DNA from: Streptomyces sp. NBC_01788
GTDB taxonomy: Bacteria > Actinomycetota > Actinomycetes > Streptomycetales > Streptomycetaceae
Length of the DNA stretch: 64,000 nt
Direction: 5' to 3'
Assembly (NCBI RefSeq): GCF_035917575.1
Contig: NZ_CP109090.1
Location: 2,790,001-2,854,000, forward strand
Part shown: piece after piece, positions 22,373 to 31,589 of the stretch
Layout of the letters: each line of letters starts with the position of its first letter
Numbering within the stretch: position 1 is the stretch's first letter
Translations under genes and position numbers: made by a program
Notes under the pieces: model-generated
Database searches by the model: none
Told to the model about the DNA's origin: nothing
Seen by the model: the letters and a program-made list of their open reading frames with translations, nothing else

Positions 22373-23572
22373 CTACGCCGACATGGGCCGCTGCACTCTG
22401 ATCGACTGGAGCAGTCCGATCGCCACCCAGACCGCGAACATCGACGAGCCGCCGTAGGAGACGAAGGGCAGGGGCAGGCCGGTGACCGGCATGATGCCCA
22501 GGGTCATGCCGACGTTCTCGAAGGACTGGAAGGCGAACCAGGCGACGATTCCGGCGGCGACGATGGTGCCGTAGAGCTCGGTCGTCTCGCGGGCGATGCG
22601 GCAGGCCCGCCAGAGCACGACGCCGAGCAGCACGATGATCAGTCCGGCGCCGGCGAAGCCGAGTTCCTCGCCCGCGACCGTGAAGACGAAGTCGGTCTGC
22701 TGTTCGGGGACGAACTGGCCGGTGGTCTGGGAGCCGTGGAAGAGGCCCGCGCCGGTCAGACCGCCGGAGCCGATGGCGATGCGGGCCTGGTTGGTGTTGT
22801 AGCCGACTCCGGCCGGGTCGAGGCTGGGGTTGGCGAAGGCGGCGAACCGGTTGATCTGGTACTCGTCCAGGATGTGCAGCTGCCAGACGGCGATGCAGCC
22901 GACGACGCCCGCGGTGAGCAGGCCGAAGATCCAGCGGTTGGAGGCGCCGGAGGCGAGCAGCGCGCCCAGGATGATGGTGAGCAGGACCAGGACCGTGCCG
23001 AGGTCGGGCATGAGCAGCACGACCATGATCGGTACGGCGGCCAGTCCGAGCGACTGGATGACCGTGCGGTGGTCGGGGTACATCTTGTCGCCCGCGTCGA
23101 CCCGGGCCGCGAGCAGCATCGCCATGCCGAGGATGATCGTGACCTTGACGAACTCGGAGGGCTGGAGGGAGAAGCCGCCGCCGAGGACGATCCAGTTGCG
23201 GTTGCCGTTGATGGTGGCGCCGAGCGGGGTGAGCACCAACAGCACGCCGGCGACCGAGAGCCCGTACAGGATCGGTACGACGTTGCGCAGGGTGCGGTGG
23301 CCGAGCCAGACGGTGCCGATCATGAGGGCGAACCCGATGCCGGTGTTCGTCAGGTGCCGGATCAGGAAGTAGTACGGGTCGCCCTGGTTGATGCCGGTCC
23401 GGTTGCGGGTGGCGGAGTAGATCAGGGCGGCGCCGATCGCGGACAGCGCGAGCGCGCAGAACAGCATCGGCCAGTCGAGCCGACGGGCGGCCGAGTCGCG
23501 GGCGAAGACCCGTGTCCAGCCGCCCCGTTGGGGGCCGTATCCGGAGATGGAGAAGCTGTTCGCGCCGGTCAT
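22373..23572 (-). CDS. rodA: RodA/FtsW-family glycosyltransferase (SEDS)
   Basis: This 399-residue polytopic SEDS protein polymerises lipid II into glycan strands together with a class B PBP. It has about ten membrane segments and the SEDS landmarks NRNWIVLGGGFSLQPSEFVKV, a large loop with GLFHGSQTTGQFVPEQQTDFVF, and the late GMTLGIMPVTGLPLPFVSYGGSS. Its ATG overlaps the PBP2 stop (ATGA). In Streptomyces this gene is called sfr and sits in the mre cluster for spore-wall synthesis. Confidence 0.96.
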   Translation of the reverse strand: MTGANSFSISGYGPQRGGWTRVFARDSAARRLDWPMLFCALALSAIGAALIYSATRNRTGINQGDPYYFLIRHLTNTGIGFALMIGTVWLGHRTLRNVVPILYGLSVAGVLLVLTPLGATINGNRNWIVLGGGFSLQPSEFVKVTIILGMAMLLAARVDAGDKMYPDHRTVIQSLGLAAVPIMVVLLMPDLGTVLVLLTIILGALLASGASNRWIFGLLTAGVVGCIAVWQLHILDEYQINRFAAFANPSLDPAGVGYNTNQARIAIGSGGLTGAGLFHGSQTTGQFVPEQQTDFVFTVAGEELGFAGAGLIIVLLGVVLWRACRIARETTELYGTIVAAGIVAWFAFQSFENVGMTLGIMPVTGLPLPFVSYGGSSMFAVWVAIGLLQSIRVQRPMSA

Positions 23573-25914
23573 GCGGTGGTCCTCCGGCTTCCGCTTCGGC
23601 GCTGGCGCCTACGGGTCTGGCGGTTGCCTGTGGTGGGCGAGGCGGTGGTCGCCGGCGGCAGCTGGTCGTTGGGTGACGTGCCGCCTTGCTGGTCGCCTGC
23701 CGTGGGACCGCCCTGCTGGTCGTTCGGCGTGGCGCCACCCTGCTGGTCGTTCGGCGTGGCACCACCCTGCTCGGCGGCCTGCTTGGCGTTCTCCTCCTGG
23801 TCCTTGGCCGGGTCGGCGGGGACCTTCGGGGCGGCGATCGAGCCGTCGGACCGGATCTGCGGCAGGCTCTTCTGCGGGGTGGGCAGCAGGGCCTTCTTGT
23901 TGTCGATGGAGCCGTCGCCCTGGACGCCGTACATGGCGCTGTAGATGTTGCGGACCGCCTCACCGGAGGCGCCGGAGCCGGTACCGGCCTGGGCGATGGT
24001 CATGATGACCGAGTAGTCCTTGGTGTAGGTGGCCAGCCAGGAGGTGGTCTGCTTGCCGTAGACCTCGGCGGTACCGGTCTTGGCGTGCAGCGGGATCTTG
24101 TCCTGCGGCCAGCCGGCGAACTTCCAGGCGGCGGTACCGCGGATGGCCACGCCGGCCAGGGCCTGGTCCATCATGTTGCGGGTGGCCTGGGTGACGGGCA
24201 GCTTGCCGTGGGACCTGGGCTTGATCTCGGTGACGTTCCTGCCGTCGGGGCTGACGACCGCCTTGCCGATGGTCGGCGTGTACATGGTGCCGCCGTTGGA
24301 GATCGCGCCGTAGATCACGGCCTCCTGGATCGGGGTGACGAGGGTGTCGCCCTGACCGATGGAGTAGTTGATCGAGTCGCCCTCGCGCAGCCTGTTGCCC
24401 TCCAGGCAGTTCTCGTACGCGATCTTCTCGACGTAGCTGCCGTCCTTCTTGCCGGTCTTGCACCAGCCGTCCTTGTTGGCCTCCCAGTACCGCTGCTTCC
24501 ACTCGCGGTCGGGGACGCGGCCGGTGACCTCGTTGGGCAGGTCGACGCCGGTCTCCTTGCCGAGGCCGAACTGGTGGGCGGCCTTGTAGAAGTAGTCCTT
24601 GGGCTTGCCCTTCTTCGGGTTGATGCCGCCGTCCTTCTTCCACTCGTTGTCCGAGAGGTAGTAGAAGACGGTGTCGCACGAGACCTCCAGGGCCCGGCCG
24701 AGCGAGATCGGGCCGAAGTTCTCCCCCTCGAAGTTCTTGAAGACCTGGTTGCCGACCGAGTAGGAGCTGACGCAGGGGTAGTTGCCGTTGAAGTCGTAGC
24801 CGGCCTCGACCGCGGCGGCCGTGGAGACCACCTTGAAGGTGGAGCCGGGCGCGGACTGCCCCTGGATGGCCCGGTTGAGCAGCGGGTAGTTGGAGTTCTT
24901 GCCGGTGAGTGCCTTGTAGTCCTTGGAGGAGATACCGCCGACCCAGGCGTTCGGGTCGTACGTGGGCGCGGACGCCATGGCGACGATGCGGCCGGTCTTG
25001 GCCTCCATCACGACGACGGCCCCGGAGTCGGCCTTGTAGTTCCTGTTGGTGTTCTTGTCCCACTGGGTCCGGGCGGTCTTCATCGCCTTGTCCAGTTCGT
25101 ACTCGGCGATCCGCTGGACGCGGGAGTCGATGCTGGTGACCAGGCTGGAGCCGGTCTCGGCCGGGTCCGACTTGGACTTGCCGATGACGCGGCCGAGGTT
25201 GTCGACCTCGTAGCGGGTGACGCCGGCCTTGCCGCGCAGTTCCCGGTCGTACTGCCGTTCAAGGCCGGAGCGGCCGACCATGTCGGAGCGCAGGTAGGGG
25301 GAGTCGGTGTCCTTGGCCCGCTGGATCTCGTCGTCGGTGACCGGTGAGAGGTAGCCGAGGACCTGCGCGGAGTTGGACTTGCCGGGCCCGGGGTAGCGGC
25401 GCACGGCCTCGGGTTCGGCGGTGATGCCGGGGAAGTCCTCGGCGCGTTCGCGGATCTGCAGGGCCTGGCGCGGGGTGGCCTCGTCGGTGATGGGGATGGG
25501 CTGGTACGGCGAGCCGTTCCAGCAGGGCTGCGGGGTCTTGGCGTCGCACAGCCGGACCTTCAGCATGACCTCGTCGACGTCCATGCCGAGGACGCCGGCG
25601 AGCTTGGTCAGGACCGCCTTGCCGTCGTCCTTCTGCTTGAGCAGGTCGGTGCGGGAGGCGGAGACCACCAGCCGGGTCTCGTTGTCGGCGAGCGGCACAC
25701 CGCGGGCGTCCAGGATGGAGCCGCGCACGGCGGGCTGGACGACCTGCTGGACGTGGTTGCCGGAGGCCTCCTTCTGGTAGTGGGCGCCCTCGCGGATCTG
25801 GAGGTACCACAGCCGGCCGCCGAGCGTGCCGAGCAGGGAGAGGACGAGGATCTGGATGACGACGAGCCGGGTCTGGACGCGTGGGGTCCTGCCGGTCTCG
25901 GGAATATTTGTCAT
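23569..25914 (-). CDS. mrdA: Penicillin-binding protein 2 (class B transpeptidase)
   Basis: This 781-residue bitopic transpeptidase cross-links peptidoglycan in the Mre/Rod complex. One membrane helix lies at residues about 16-36, and the PBP dimer domain spans about 60-250. In the transpeptidase domain the nucleophile Ser358 is in PGSTFK, the second motif is VSCDT (SxD), and KTG is at 612-614. The final 100 residues are Pro/Gln-rich with tandem nonapeptides GGATPNDQQ, GGPTAGDQQ and GGTSPNDQL, encoded by 27-bp DNA repeats. GGGAGG precedes the ATG. The neighbours mreD and rodA confirm the assignment. Confidence 0.96.
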   Translation of the reverse strand: MTNIPETGRTPRVQTRLVVIQILVLSLLGTLGGRLWYLQIREGAHYQKEASGNHVQQVVQPAVRGSILDARGVPLADNETRLVVSASRTDLLKQKDDGKAVLTKLAGVLGMDVDEVMLKVRLCDAKTPQPCWNGSPYQPIPITDEATPRQALQIRERAEDFPGITAEPEAVRRYPGPGKSNSAQVLGYLSPVTDDEIQRAKDTDSPYLRSDMVGRSGLERQYDRELRGKAGVTRYEVDNLGRVIGKSKSDPAETGSSLVTSIDSRVQRIAEYELDKAMKTARTQWDKNTNRNYKADSGAVVVMEAKTGRIVAMASAPTYDPNAWVGGISSKDYKALTGKNSNYPLLNRAIQGQSAPGSTFKVVSTAAAVEAGYDFNGNYPCVSSYSVGNQVFKNFEGENFGPISLGRALEVSCDTVFYYLSDNEWKKDGGINPKKGKPKDYFYKAAHQFGLGKETGVDLPNEVTGRVPDREWKQRYWEANKDGWCKTGKKDGSYVEKIAYENCLEGNRLREGDSINYSIGQGDTLVTPIQEAVIYGAISNGGTMYTPTIGKAVVSPDGRNVTEIKPRSHGKLPVTQATRNMMDQALAGVAIRGTAAWKFAGWPQDKIPLHAKTGTAEVYGKQTTSWLATYTKDYSVIMTIAQAGTGSGASGEAVRNIYSAMYGVQGDGSIDNKKALLPTPQKSLPQIRSDGSIAAPKVPADPAKDQEENAKQAAEQGGATPNDQQGGATPNDQQGGPTAGDQQGGTSPNDQLPPATTASPTTGNRQTRRRQRRSGSRRTTA
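23682..23761. repeat. 27-bp tandem repeat in the PBP2 3' end
   Basis: Units at 23708-23734 and 23735-23761 are identical but for two bases, with a diverged unit at 23682-23708 and partial copies on both sides. Each encodes nine residues, so copy-number change keeps the frame. Confidence 0.85.
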
Positions 25915-25985
25915 GGGTGCTGCCTCCCCCTCTCAGTGCGTGTAACGGACCGGTGCGGCCGGTGAAGCGGCCGACTGCCGTGCTC

Positions 25986-26663
25986 TCACAGGCGCTTGAC
26001 CCCCTTGATGCGGCCGACCCGCGTGGTGCGGGTGCGGGCCTTGGCCTTCAGGCTGCCGAGCGCGCCGCGCCGGCCGCCGATGCTCAGCCCGGTGCCGGAG
26101 GAGAGCCAGCCGGAGGAGATGTCGGCCTTCTTGCCGGCGGAGCCGGTGTCGGCGAGGGGATCGTTCTCCGCGCGCCTGGCCAGCCACATGACGCCGGGAA
26201 CGACGAAGGGCGCGAGCAGCAGGTCGTACACGGCGGCCGTCAGCAGCAGTCCGCCCAGGCCGACATGGCGGGCGGCGGTGTCGCCGACGAGGGCGCCGAC
26301 GCCCGCGTACAGCAGGGTGGAGCCGAGGGCGGCGCCCACCACCACGGCCATGGGGCCGGTGGCCGACTTGACCTGGCCGTTCTCAGGCTTGATGAGTCCG
26401 GCGAGGTAGCCGATGACGCACAGCACGAGCGCGTAGCGGCCGGCGGCGTGGTCGGCGGGCGGGGCGATGTCGGCGAGCAGTCCGGCGCCGAAGCCCACGA
26501 GGGCGCCGCCGACATGGCCGTAGACCATGGCCAGGCCGAGCACGGTGAGCAGCAGCAGGTCGGGGACGGCGCCGGGCAGGTGCAGCCGGGACAGGACGCT
26601 CACCTGGATCACCAGGGCGACGACGACCAGCGCGGTGGAGAGCAGGATCCGGTTGATGCGCAT
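25986..26663 (-). CDS. mreD: Rod shape-determining protein MreD
   Basis: This 225-residue membrane protein has about five helices in the first 165 residues (VVVALVIQVSVLSRL, DLLLLTVLGLAMVYG, LVGFGAGLLADIAPP). A basic cytoplasmic tail rich in Arg/Lys/Gly follows. The ATG at 26663 (MRINRILL) follows an AGGAG site and lies 14 bases after mreC. It bridges MreC and the other Rod components. The long basic tail is typical of Streptomyces MreD. Confidence 0.92.
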   Translation of the reverse strand: MRINRILLSTALVVVALVIQVSVLSRLHLPGAVPDLLLLTVLGLAMVYGHVGGALVGFGAGLLADIAPPADHAAGRYALVLCVIGYLAGLIKPENGQVKSATGPMAVVVGAALGSTLLYAGVGALVGDTAARHVGLGGLLLTAAVYDLLLAPFVVPGVMWLARRAENDPLADTGSAGKKADISSGWLSSGTGLSIGGRRGALGSLKAKARTRTTRVGRIKGVKRL

Positions 26664-26677
26664 GGGACGTGAGGCTC

Positions 26678-27643
26678 CTACTGCTGCGGCCGGTCGGGGG
26701 CGTAGGCGTCGGCGGAGGGGGTGACTGTCACGGTCACCGTGGGCGTCGGGGTGGGCTTGGGCTTCGGCGGCAGGACCTCGTCGCGCGGGTCCTTCTTCGG
26801 GGCCTGGACGACGACGCCGACGACGTCGAGTTTGGAGAAGCCGACGAACGGCGTGACGTAGACCGTGCGGGTCAGGTCGCCGCCGGAGGGGTCGACGCGG
26901 GAGACGACACCGACCGGGACGCCCGGCACGAAGGGCTTGTCGGCCTGGGAGCCGAAGGTGACCATGCGGTCGCCCTTCTTCACGTCCGACTTGCCGTTGA
27001 GGAGTTGCACGCGCAGCGGCCGGTCGCCCTGGCCGGAGGCGAAGCCGAGTTCGTCGCTGCCCTCCATCCGGGTGCCGACGGTGAAGTCGGGGTCGTTGGC
27101 GAGCAGCACGGTGGAGGTGCTGGGGCCCACGGTGGTGACGCGGCCGACCAGTCCGTCGGCGTTGAGGACGGTCATGTCGCGCTGGATGCCGTCGGAGGCG
27201 CCCGCGTCGATGGTGACGGTCCAGGAGAAGCCCTGGGTCGCCCCTATGGCGATGACCTGGGCGCCCTTGATGCCGTACTGGCCCTCGCCGGCCAGCTTCA
27301 GCATCTTGTTCAGCTGGGTGAGGCGGCTGCGCTTGCGGTCGTCGCTGCCGAGTTCGGCCTTGAGAGCGGCGTTCTCCTTCTCCAGCGCGGCGAGCCGGTC
27401 GTGGCGTTCGCCGGAGTCGCGGACCGCGGAGACCGCGTTGCCGACCGGGTTCACCGCGGCCGACACGCCGTTCTCGATCGGACCGAAGACGGTGGCGGCG
27501 GCCTGCCGGGCACCGTCCACCGGGGAGTTCTCCCCGCCGCGGATGTCCACCGTGATCAGCGCGAACGCGATGGCGATCAGCAGCACCAGGAGCAGCCGGC
27601 TCTCTTTCGTGTCCCTCACGTGCGGCGGCCGTGCCTTCCTCAT
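26678..27643 (-). CDS. mreC: Rod shape-determining protein MreC
   Basis: This is a 321-residue bitopic envelope protein. A short cytoplasmic N-terminus leads to a membrane helix (LLLVLLIAIAFALITV, about 18-34). A coiled coil (ERHDRLAALEKENAALKAEL, about 78-100) and the beta-rich MreC domain follow, with VIAIGATQGFSWTVTIDAG and GLVGRVTTVGP. The Pro/Thr-rich end (KPKPTPTPTVTVTVTP) is low complexity. It would scaffold PBP2/RodA outside the membrane with MreB inside. Confidence 0.95.
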   Translation of the reverse strand: MRKARPPHVRDTKESRLLLVLLIAIAFALITVDIRGGENSPVDGARQAAATVFGPIENGVSAAVNPVGNAVSAVRDSGERHDRLAALEKENAALKAELGSDDRKRSRLTQLNKMLKLAGEGQYGIKGAQVIAIGATQGFSWTVTIDAGASDGIQRDMTVLNADGLVGRVTTVGPSTSTVLLANDPDFTVGTRMEGSDELGFASGQGDRPLRVQLLNGKSDVKKGDRMVTFGSQADKPFVPGVPVGVVSRVDPSGGDLTRTVYVTPFVGFSKLDVVGVVVQAPKKDPRDEVLPPKPKPTPTPTVTVTVTPSADAYAPDRPQQ

Positions 27644-27728
27644 AGGAACTGGGTGGCCCCGGCGAAGCGCGGTCTGCGCGCCATCCCAAGGGGCCCGCTT
27701 GCGGGAGCTTAAGCCTCTATATCAACGA

Positions 27729-27764
27729 TCCGCCGTACGAGAAAAGATCATCTCGTACGGCGGA
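27729..27764 (-). terminator. Hairpin between mreB and mreC
   Basis: A perfect 14-bp stem pairs 27729-27742 with 27751-27764 around an 8-base loop, starting 14 bases after the mreB stop. It is probably an attenuator that lets mreB be made in excess of mreC-mreD-pbp2-rodA. Confidence 0.7.
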
Positions 27765-27778
27765 GTCGAAGAGTTGTG

Positions 27779-28810
27779 TCATCTGCGGGGCTGGGCGTCA
27801 AGTACCTGCTGGAGCGCCTCGAACTCCTCCACGCACTTGCCCGAGCCGAGCGCCACGCTGTCCAGCGGGTCCTCGGCGATGTGGATCGGCATGCCGGTCT
27901 CACTGCGCAGCCGCTCGTCCAGTCCGCGCAGCAGTGCGCCGCCGCCGGTCAGAACGATTCCGCGGTCCATGATGTCGCCGGACAGCTCCGGCGGGCACTT
28001 GTCGAGCGTCGTCTTGACCGCGTCGACGATCGCGTTGACCGGTTCCTCGATCGCCCTGCGCACTTCGGCGGCCGAGATGACGACGGTCTTCGGCAGGCCG
28101 GAGACCAGGTCCCGGCCGCGGATTTCGGTGTGCTCGTCGGAGTCGAGGTCGTACGCCGAACCGATCGTGAGCTTGATCTGTTCGGCCGTGCGCTCACCCA
28201 GCAGAAGGGAGTACTCCTTCTTGACGTGCTGGATGATGGCGTTGTCCAGTTCGTCGCCCGCGACGCGGATGGACTGGGCGGTGACGATGCCGCCGAGCGA
28301 GATGACCGCGACCTCCGTGGTGCCGCCGCCGATGTCCACCACCATGTTGCCTGTGGCCTCGTGGACCGGCAGGCCGGAGCCGATGGCCGCGGCCATCGGT
28401 TCCTCGATGATGTGCACCTGGCGCGCGCCGGCCTGGGACGAGGCCTCGATGACGGCGCGGCGCTCGACACCGGTGATTCCGGAGGGCACGCAGACGACGA
28501 CGCGCGGACGAGCCAGATACCGCCGCTTGTGGATCTTCAGGATGAAGTAGCGGAGCATCCGCTCGGTGATCTCGAAGTCCGCGATCACGCCGTCCTTGAG
28601 CGGACGGACGGCGACGATGTTGCCCGGCGTGCGCCCGATCATCTTCTTCGCCTCGGCGCCGACCGCGAGGATCCCACCGGTGTTGGTGTTGATCGCGACG
28701 ACGGACGGCTCGTTGAGTACGATCCCGCGACCCCTGACGTACACCAGCGTGTTGGCGGTCCCGAGGTCGACAGCCATGTCACGGCCGATGAACGACATTG
28801 AGTTCCCCAT
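27779..28810 (-). CDS. mreB: MreB, actin-like cytoskeletal protein
   Basis: This 343-residue bacterial actin has phosphate-1 motif [10 protein letters not shown], phosphate-2 [18 protein letters not shown] and the adenosine motif [11 protein letters not shown]. The start at 28810 ([11 protein letters not shown]) matches the N-terminus I recall for Streptomyces MreB; an in-frame upstream codon would add 42 unconserved residues. In Streptomyces MreB acts mainly in spore-wall assembly. It heads the mreB-C-D-pbp2-rodA line, with a 301-base upstream region. Confidence 0.97.
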   Translation of the reverse strand: MGNSMSFIGRDMAVDLGTANTLVYVRGRGIVLNEPSVVAINTNTGGILAVGAEAKKMIGRTPGNIVAVRPLKDGVIADFEITERMLRYFILKIHKRRYLARPRVVVCVPSGITGVERRAVIEASSQAGARQVHIIEEPMAAAIGSGLPVHEATGNMVVDIGGGTTEVAVISLGGIVTAQSIRVAGDELDNAIIQHVKKEYSLLLGERTAEQIKLTIGSAYDLDSDEHTEIRGRDLVSGLPKTVVISAAEVRRAIEEPVNAIVDAVKTTLDKCPPELSGDIMDRGIVLTGGGALLRGLDERLRSETGMPIHIAEDPLDSVALGSGKCVEEFEALQQVLDAQPRR

Positions 28811-29111
28811 CAGGATTCGTCTGGCCTTCCCTGGGAGCTTTTGACGGCGGTTCAGGTACGGCGAGGTGGGTGCTGTGGCGTGAAGGCTTCCATCGTAGAC
28901 GCGCCTGCACGAACACTGCGCGAGGGTCTTCGCCATTGTCAGCAGATGGCGTACCGACCCGCTTGTGGAGACGGTCCATCGGGGGCACTCGTTCCCCCGA
29001 TCGGCACCGCGTATGCCACTGGGCGGCCGGGTTCGCGCGGCCGCCCAGGTCAGGCGGACTGCCGAGCTGACGGGTCGTCAGGTCGGCGGGGCCGGGGAGG
29101 GCTCTCGGGGG
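28811..29111 (-). promoter_or_regulatory. mreB upstream region with ndk terminators
   Basis: This 301-base gap holds two hairpins downstream of ndk (28978-28985/28994-29001 and 29021-29028/29039-29046, 8-bp stems). The remaining 170 bases next to mreB should carry its promoters. No gene is supportable inside. Confidence 0.55.
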
Positions 29112-29525
29112 TCAGCCGCGGCCCGGGAAGAAGATCTTCACCTCGCGCTCGGCGGACTCCTCGGAGTCGGAGGCGTGGATCAGGTTCTCCCGGACGATCA
29201 CGCCGTAGTCGCCGCGGATCGAGCCGGGGGCGGCGGCGATCGGGTCGGTCGGGCCGGCCAGCGCGCGCACGCCCTCGATGACCCGCTCGCCCTCGACGAT
29301 CATGACGACGACCGGGCCGGAGGCCATGAACACCATCAGCGGCTCGTAGAAGGGCTTGCCCTTGTGCTCGCCGTAGTGCTGCTCCAGGGTCTCCGAGTCC
29401 AGGGTGCGCAGGTCCAGCGCGGTGATCTGCCAGCCGGCCTTGCGCTCGATACGGCTGATGATCTCGCCGGTCAGGCCACGACGGACGGCGTCGGGCTTGA
29501 GGATGACGAGGGTGCGCTGGGTCAC
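29112..29525 (-). CDS. ndk: Nucleoside diphosphate kinase
   Basis: This 137-residue enzyme transfers the gamma-phosphate of ATP to NDPs through a phospho-His. The active-site signature with the catalytic His is in NLIHASDSEESAEREV, and TLVILKPDAVRRG is the conserved N-terminus. GTG at 29525 is chosen: AAGGAG lies 7 bases upstream and it gives the usual length. An in-frame start 15 bases upstream lacks support. It is monocistronic, with hairpins downstream. Confidence 0.97.
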   Translation of the reverse strand: MTQRTLVILKPDAVRRGLTGEIISRIERKAGWQITALDLRTLDSETLEQHYGEHKGKPFYEPLMVFMASGPVVVMIVEGERVIEGVRALAGPTDPIAAAPGSIRGDYGVIVRENLIHASDSEESAEREVKIFFPGRG

Positions 29526-29589
29526 GGGTGGCTCCTTCACCTGGCAGATGTGCGGTGGGACGAGGTTACAGGGCGTGTCGCCGTGCCTG

Positions 29590-29952
29590 TCACGCAGCGT
29601 CAGCCGGAGGGCCGGCCTCGGCGGCCTGCGCCGCGAATCTGGCCTTGGCCTCCTCGATCTTCCGCCCGAAGTGCACCGAGGCCCACCACAGGGCCGCGAA
29701 GATCACGCCCAGGAAGTACATCGTCGGCACGACCAGACCGGACGCGATCAGCGCGGCCTGGAGCACCCAGCCGAGGACCACGCCGCTGGGCCGGGTCACC
29801 ACGCCGCACAGCAGCAGGCACAGCAGCATCGCGATGCCGCTGACCGTCCACACCGTCGTCATGGACAGGCCGGGGTCCTTCATCGCGACCAGCGCGGCGA
29901 AGCCGATGACGAAGAACTCGCCGATCAGGGTCGAGGAACACAGCGTACGCAC
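29590..29952 (-). CDS. DUF4233 membrane protein
   Basis: This is a 120-residue integral membrane protein with about four helices (GEFFVIGFAALVAM, TTVWTVSGIAMLLCLLLCG, VVLGWVLQAALIASG, VPTMYFLGVIFAALWW). It ends in a charged tail. The GTG start lies 6 bases after folC, with GAGG inside the folC end, so the two form an operon. The family is found next to folC in many actinobacteria. The function is unknown. Confidence 0.85.
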   Translation of the reverse strand: MRTLCSSTLIGEFFVIGFAALVAMKDPGLSMTTVWTVSGIAMLLCLLLCGVVTRPSGVVLGWVLQAALIASGLVVPTMYFLGVIFAALWWASVHFGRKIEEAKARFAAQAAEAGPPADAA

Positions 29953-29958
29953 GAGAAG

Positions 29959-31476
29959 TCAGCCTCTCCCCAGGAGCAGTCGGGCCTCACCGACGGTGAT
30001 GACGGAGCCGGTGACGAGCACACCGCCGCCGGAGAACTCGCCCTCCTCCTCGGCGAGCGTGATCGCGGCCTCCAGCGCGTCCGGCAGCCGCGGCTCGACC
30101 TGGACCCGGTCCTCGCCGAACACCTCGACGGCGAGCGCGGCCAGTTCGTCGGCGTCCATCGCGCGGTGGCTGGAGTTCTGCGTCACCACGATCTCCGCGA
30201 AGATCGGTTCGAAGGCCTCCAGCAGACCGCGCACGTTCTTGTCGCCGCTGGCCCCGACCACTCCGATCAGGCGGCTGAAGTCGAACGCCTCCTGGACCGC
30301 CTCGGCGGTCACCCGCGCGCCCGCCGGGTTGTGCGCGGCGTCCAGCACCACGGTCGGCGAGCGCCGTACGACCTCCATGCGGCCCGGCGAGGCGACGGAC
30401 GCGAACGCCTTGCGCACCGTCTCCGGGTCCAGCGACTCGGCGCGCTGCGCGCCGACGCCGAAGAACGCCTCGACGGCGGCGAGCGCCACGGCGGCGTTGT
30501 GCGCCTGGTGGGCGCCGTGCAGCGGCAGGTACACCTCGGGGTACTCGCCGCCCAGACCGCGCAGGGTCAGCAGCTGGCCGCCCACCGCCACCCGGCGGGC
30601 CACGACACCGAACTCCAGCCCCTCGCGGGCGACTGTCGCGTCGACGTCCACGGCCTTCTTCAGCAGCACCTGGGCGGCGTCCACCGGCTGCTGGGCCATG
30701 ATCACGGTGGCGCCCTGCTTGATGATGCCGGCCTTCTCGCCCGCGATCTCGCCGGGCGTGGAGCCCAGGCGGTCGGTGTGGTCCAGGTCGATGGGGGTCA
30801 CCACGGCGACGTCACCGTCGATGACGTTCGTGGCGTCCCAGCTGCCGCCCATCCCGACCTCGACGACGGCCACGTCGACCGGCGCGTCGGCGAAGGCGGC
30901 GTACGCCATGCCGGTCAGCACCTCGAAGAAGGACAGCCGGTACTCCTGCGAGGCGTCGACCATCTCCACGTACGGCTTGATGTCCTGGTACGTCTCGACG
31001 AACCGCTCGGCGGAGATCGGGGCGCCGTCCAGGCTGATCCGCTCGGTGATCGACTGCACGTGCGGGGAGGTGTACCGGCCGGTGCGCAGGTCGAAGGCGC
31101 CGAGCAGGGCCTCGATCATGCGGGCGGTGGAGGTCTTGCCGTTGGTGCCGGTGATGTGGATCGACGGGTACGACCGCTGCGGCTCGCCCAGCACGTCCAT
31201 CAGCGCGGCGATCCGGCTGACCGAGGGCTCCAGCTTGGTCTCGCCCCAGCGGGTGGCCAGCTCCCCCTCGACCTCGCGCAGCGCCTGGTCGACCTCGGGG
31301 TCCTCCGGGCGCCCGGGTACGTCTGCCTGCGGCGGCCCGCCCTGCGTGCGCAGGGTGCGGCTGCCGGCCTCGATCACCGCGAGATCGGGGTCGCGGGTGG
31401 TCTCGGCCTCGATGATCTCGTCGAAGGAGTCGAGGGGGTCGGGCTGACCGCTGCGGTCCGGGGGGAGCTCACTCAC
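29959..31476 (-). CDS. folC: Folylpolyglutamate/dihydrofolate synthase
   Basis: This 505-residue Mur-ligase-like enzyme adds glutamates to folates. The P-loop ITGTNGKTSTARMIEALL lies near residue 110, then TSPHVQSITERI, the metal region VEVGMGGSWDATN, and the C-terminal DAAHNPAGARV motif. The first 75 residues are an acidic actinobacterial extension. The GTG at 31476 (SELPPDRSG) is chosen; a further in-frame start 33 bases upstream would reach into the valS terminator region. It is followed by DUF4233. Confidence 0.95.
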   Translation of the reverse strand: MSELPPDRSGQPDPLDSFDEIIEAETTRDPDLAVIEAGSRTLRTQGGPPQADVPGRPEDPEVDQALREVEGELATRWGETKLEPSVSRIAALMDVLGEPQRSYPSIHITGTNGKTSTARMIEALLGAFDLRTGRYTSPHVQSITERISLDGAPISAERFVETYQDIKPYVEMVDASQEYRLSFFEVLTGMAYAAFADAPVDVAVVEVGMGGSWDATNVIDGDVAVVTPIDLDHTDRLGSTPGEIAGEKAGIIKQGATVIMAQQPVDAAQVLLKKAVDVDATVAREGLEFGVVARRVAVGGQLLTLRGLGGEYPEVYLPLHGAHQAHNAAVALAAVEAFFGVGAQRAESLDPETVRKAFASVASPGRMEVVRRSPTVVLDAAHNPAGARVTAEAVQEAFDFSRLIGVVGASGDKNVRGLLEAFEPIFAEIVVTQNSSHRAMDADELAALAVEVFGEDRVQVEPRLPDALEAAITLAEEEGEFSGGGVLVTGSVITVGEARLLLGRG

Positions 31477-31510
31477 GAGGCCAGTGTACGGAGGGCCGCT
31501 GACATACATG

Positions 31511-31552
31511 GGCGAAGGCCCCCGGAGTCAAGTGGCTCCGGGGGCCTTCGCC
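31511..31552 (-). terminator. valS terminator
   Basis: A perfect 17-bp stem (31511-31527 with 31536-31552) with an 8-base loop lies between the valS stop and the folC start. Confidence 0.85.
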
Positions 31553-31589
31553 GCCCTGCTCCCCATGTTTGCGGGGTACTGCTTGTGCC

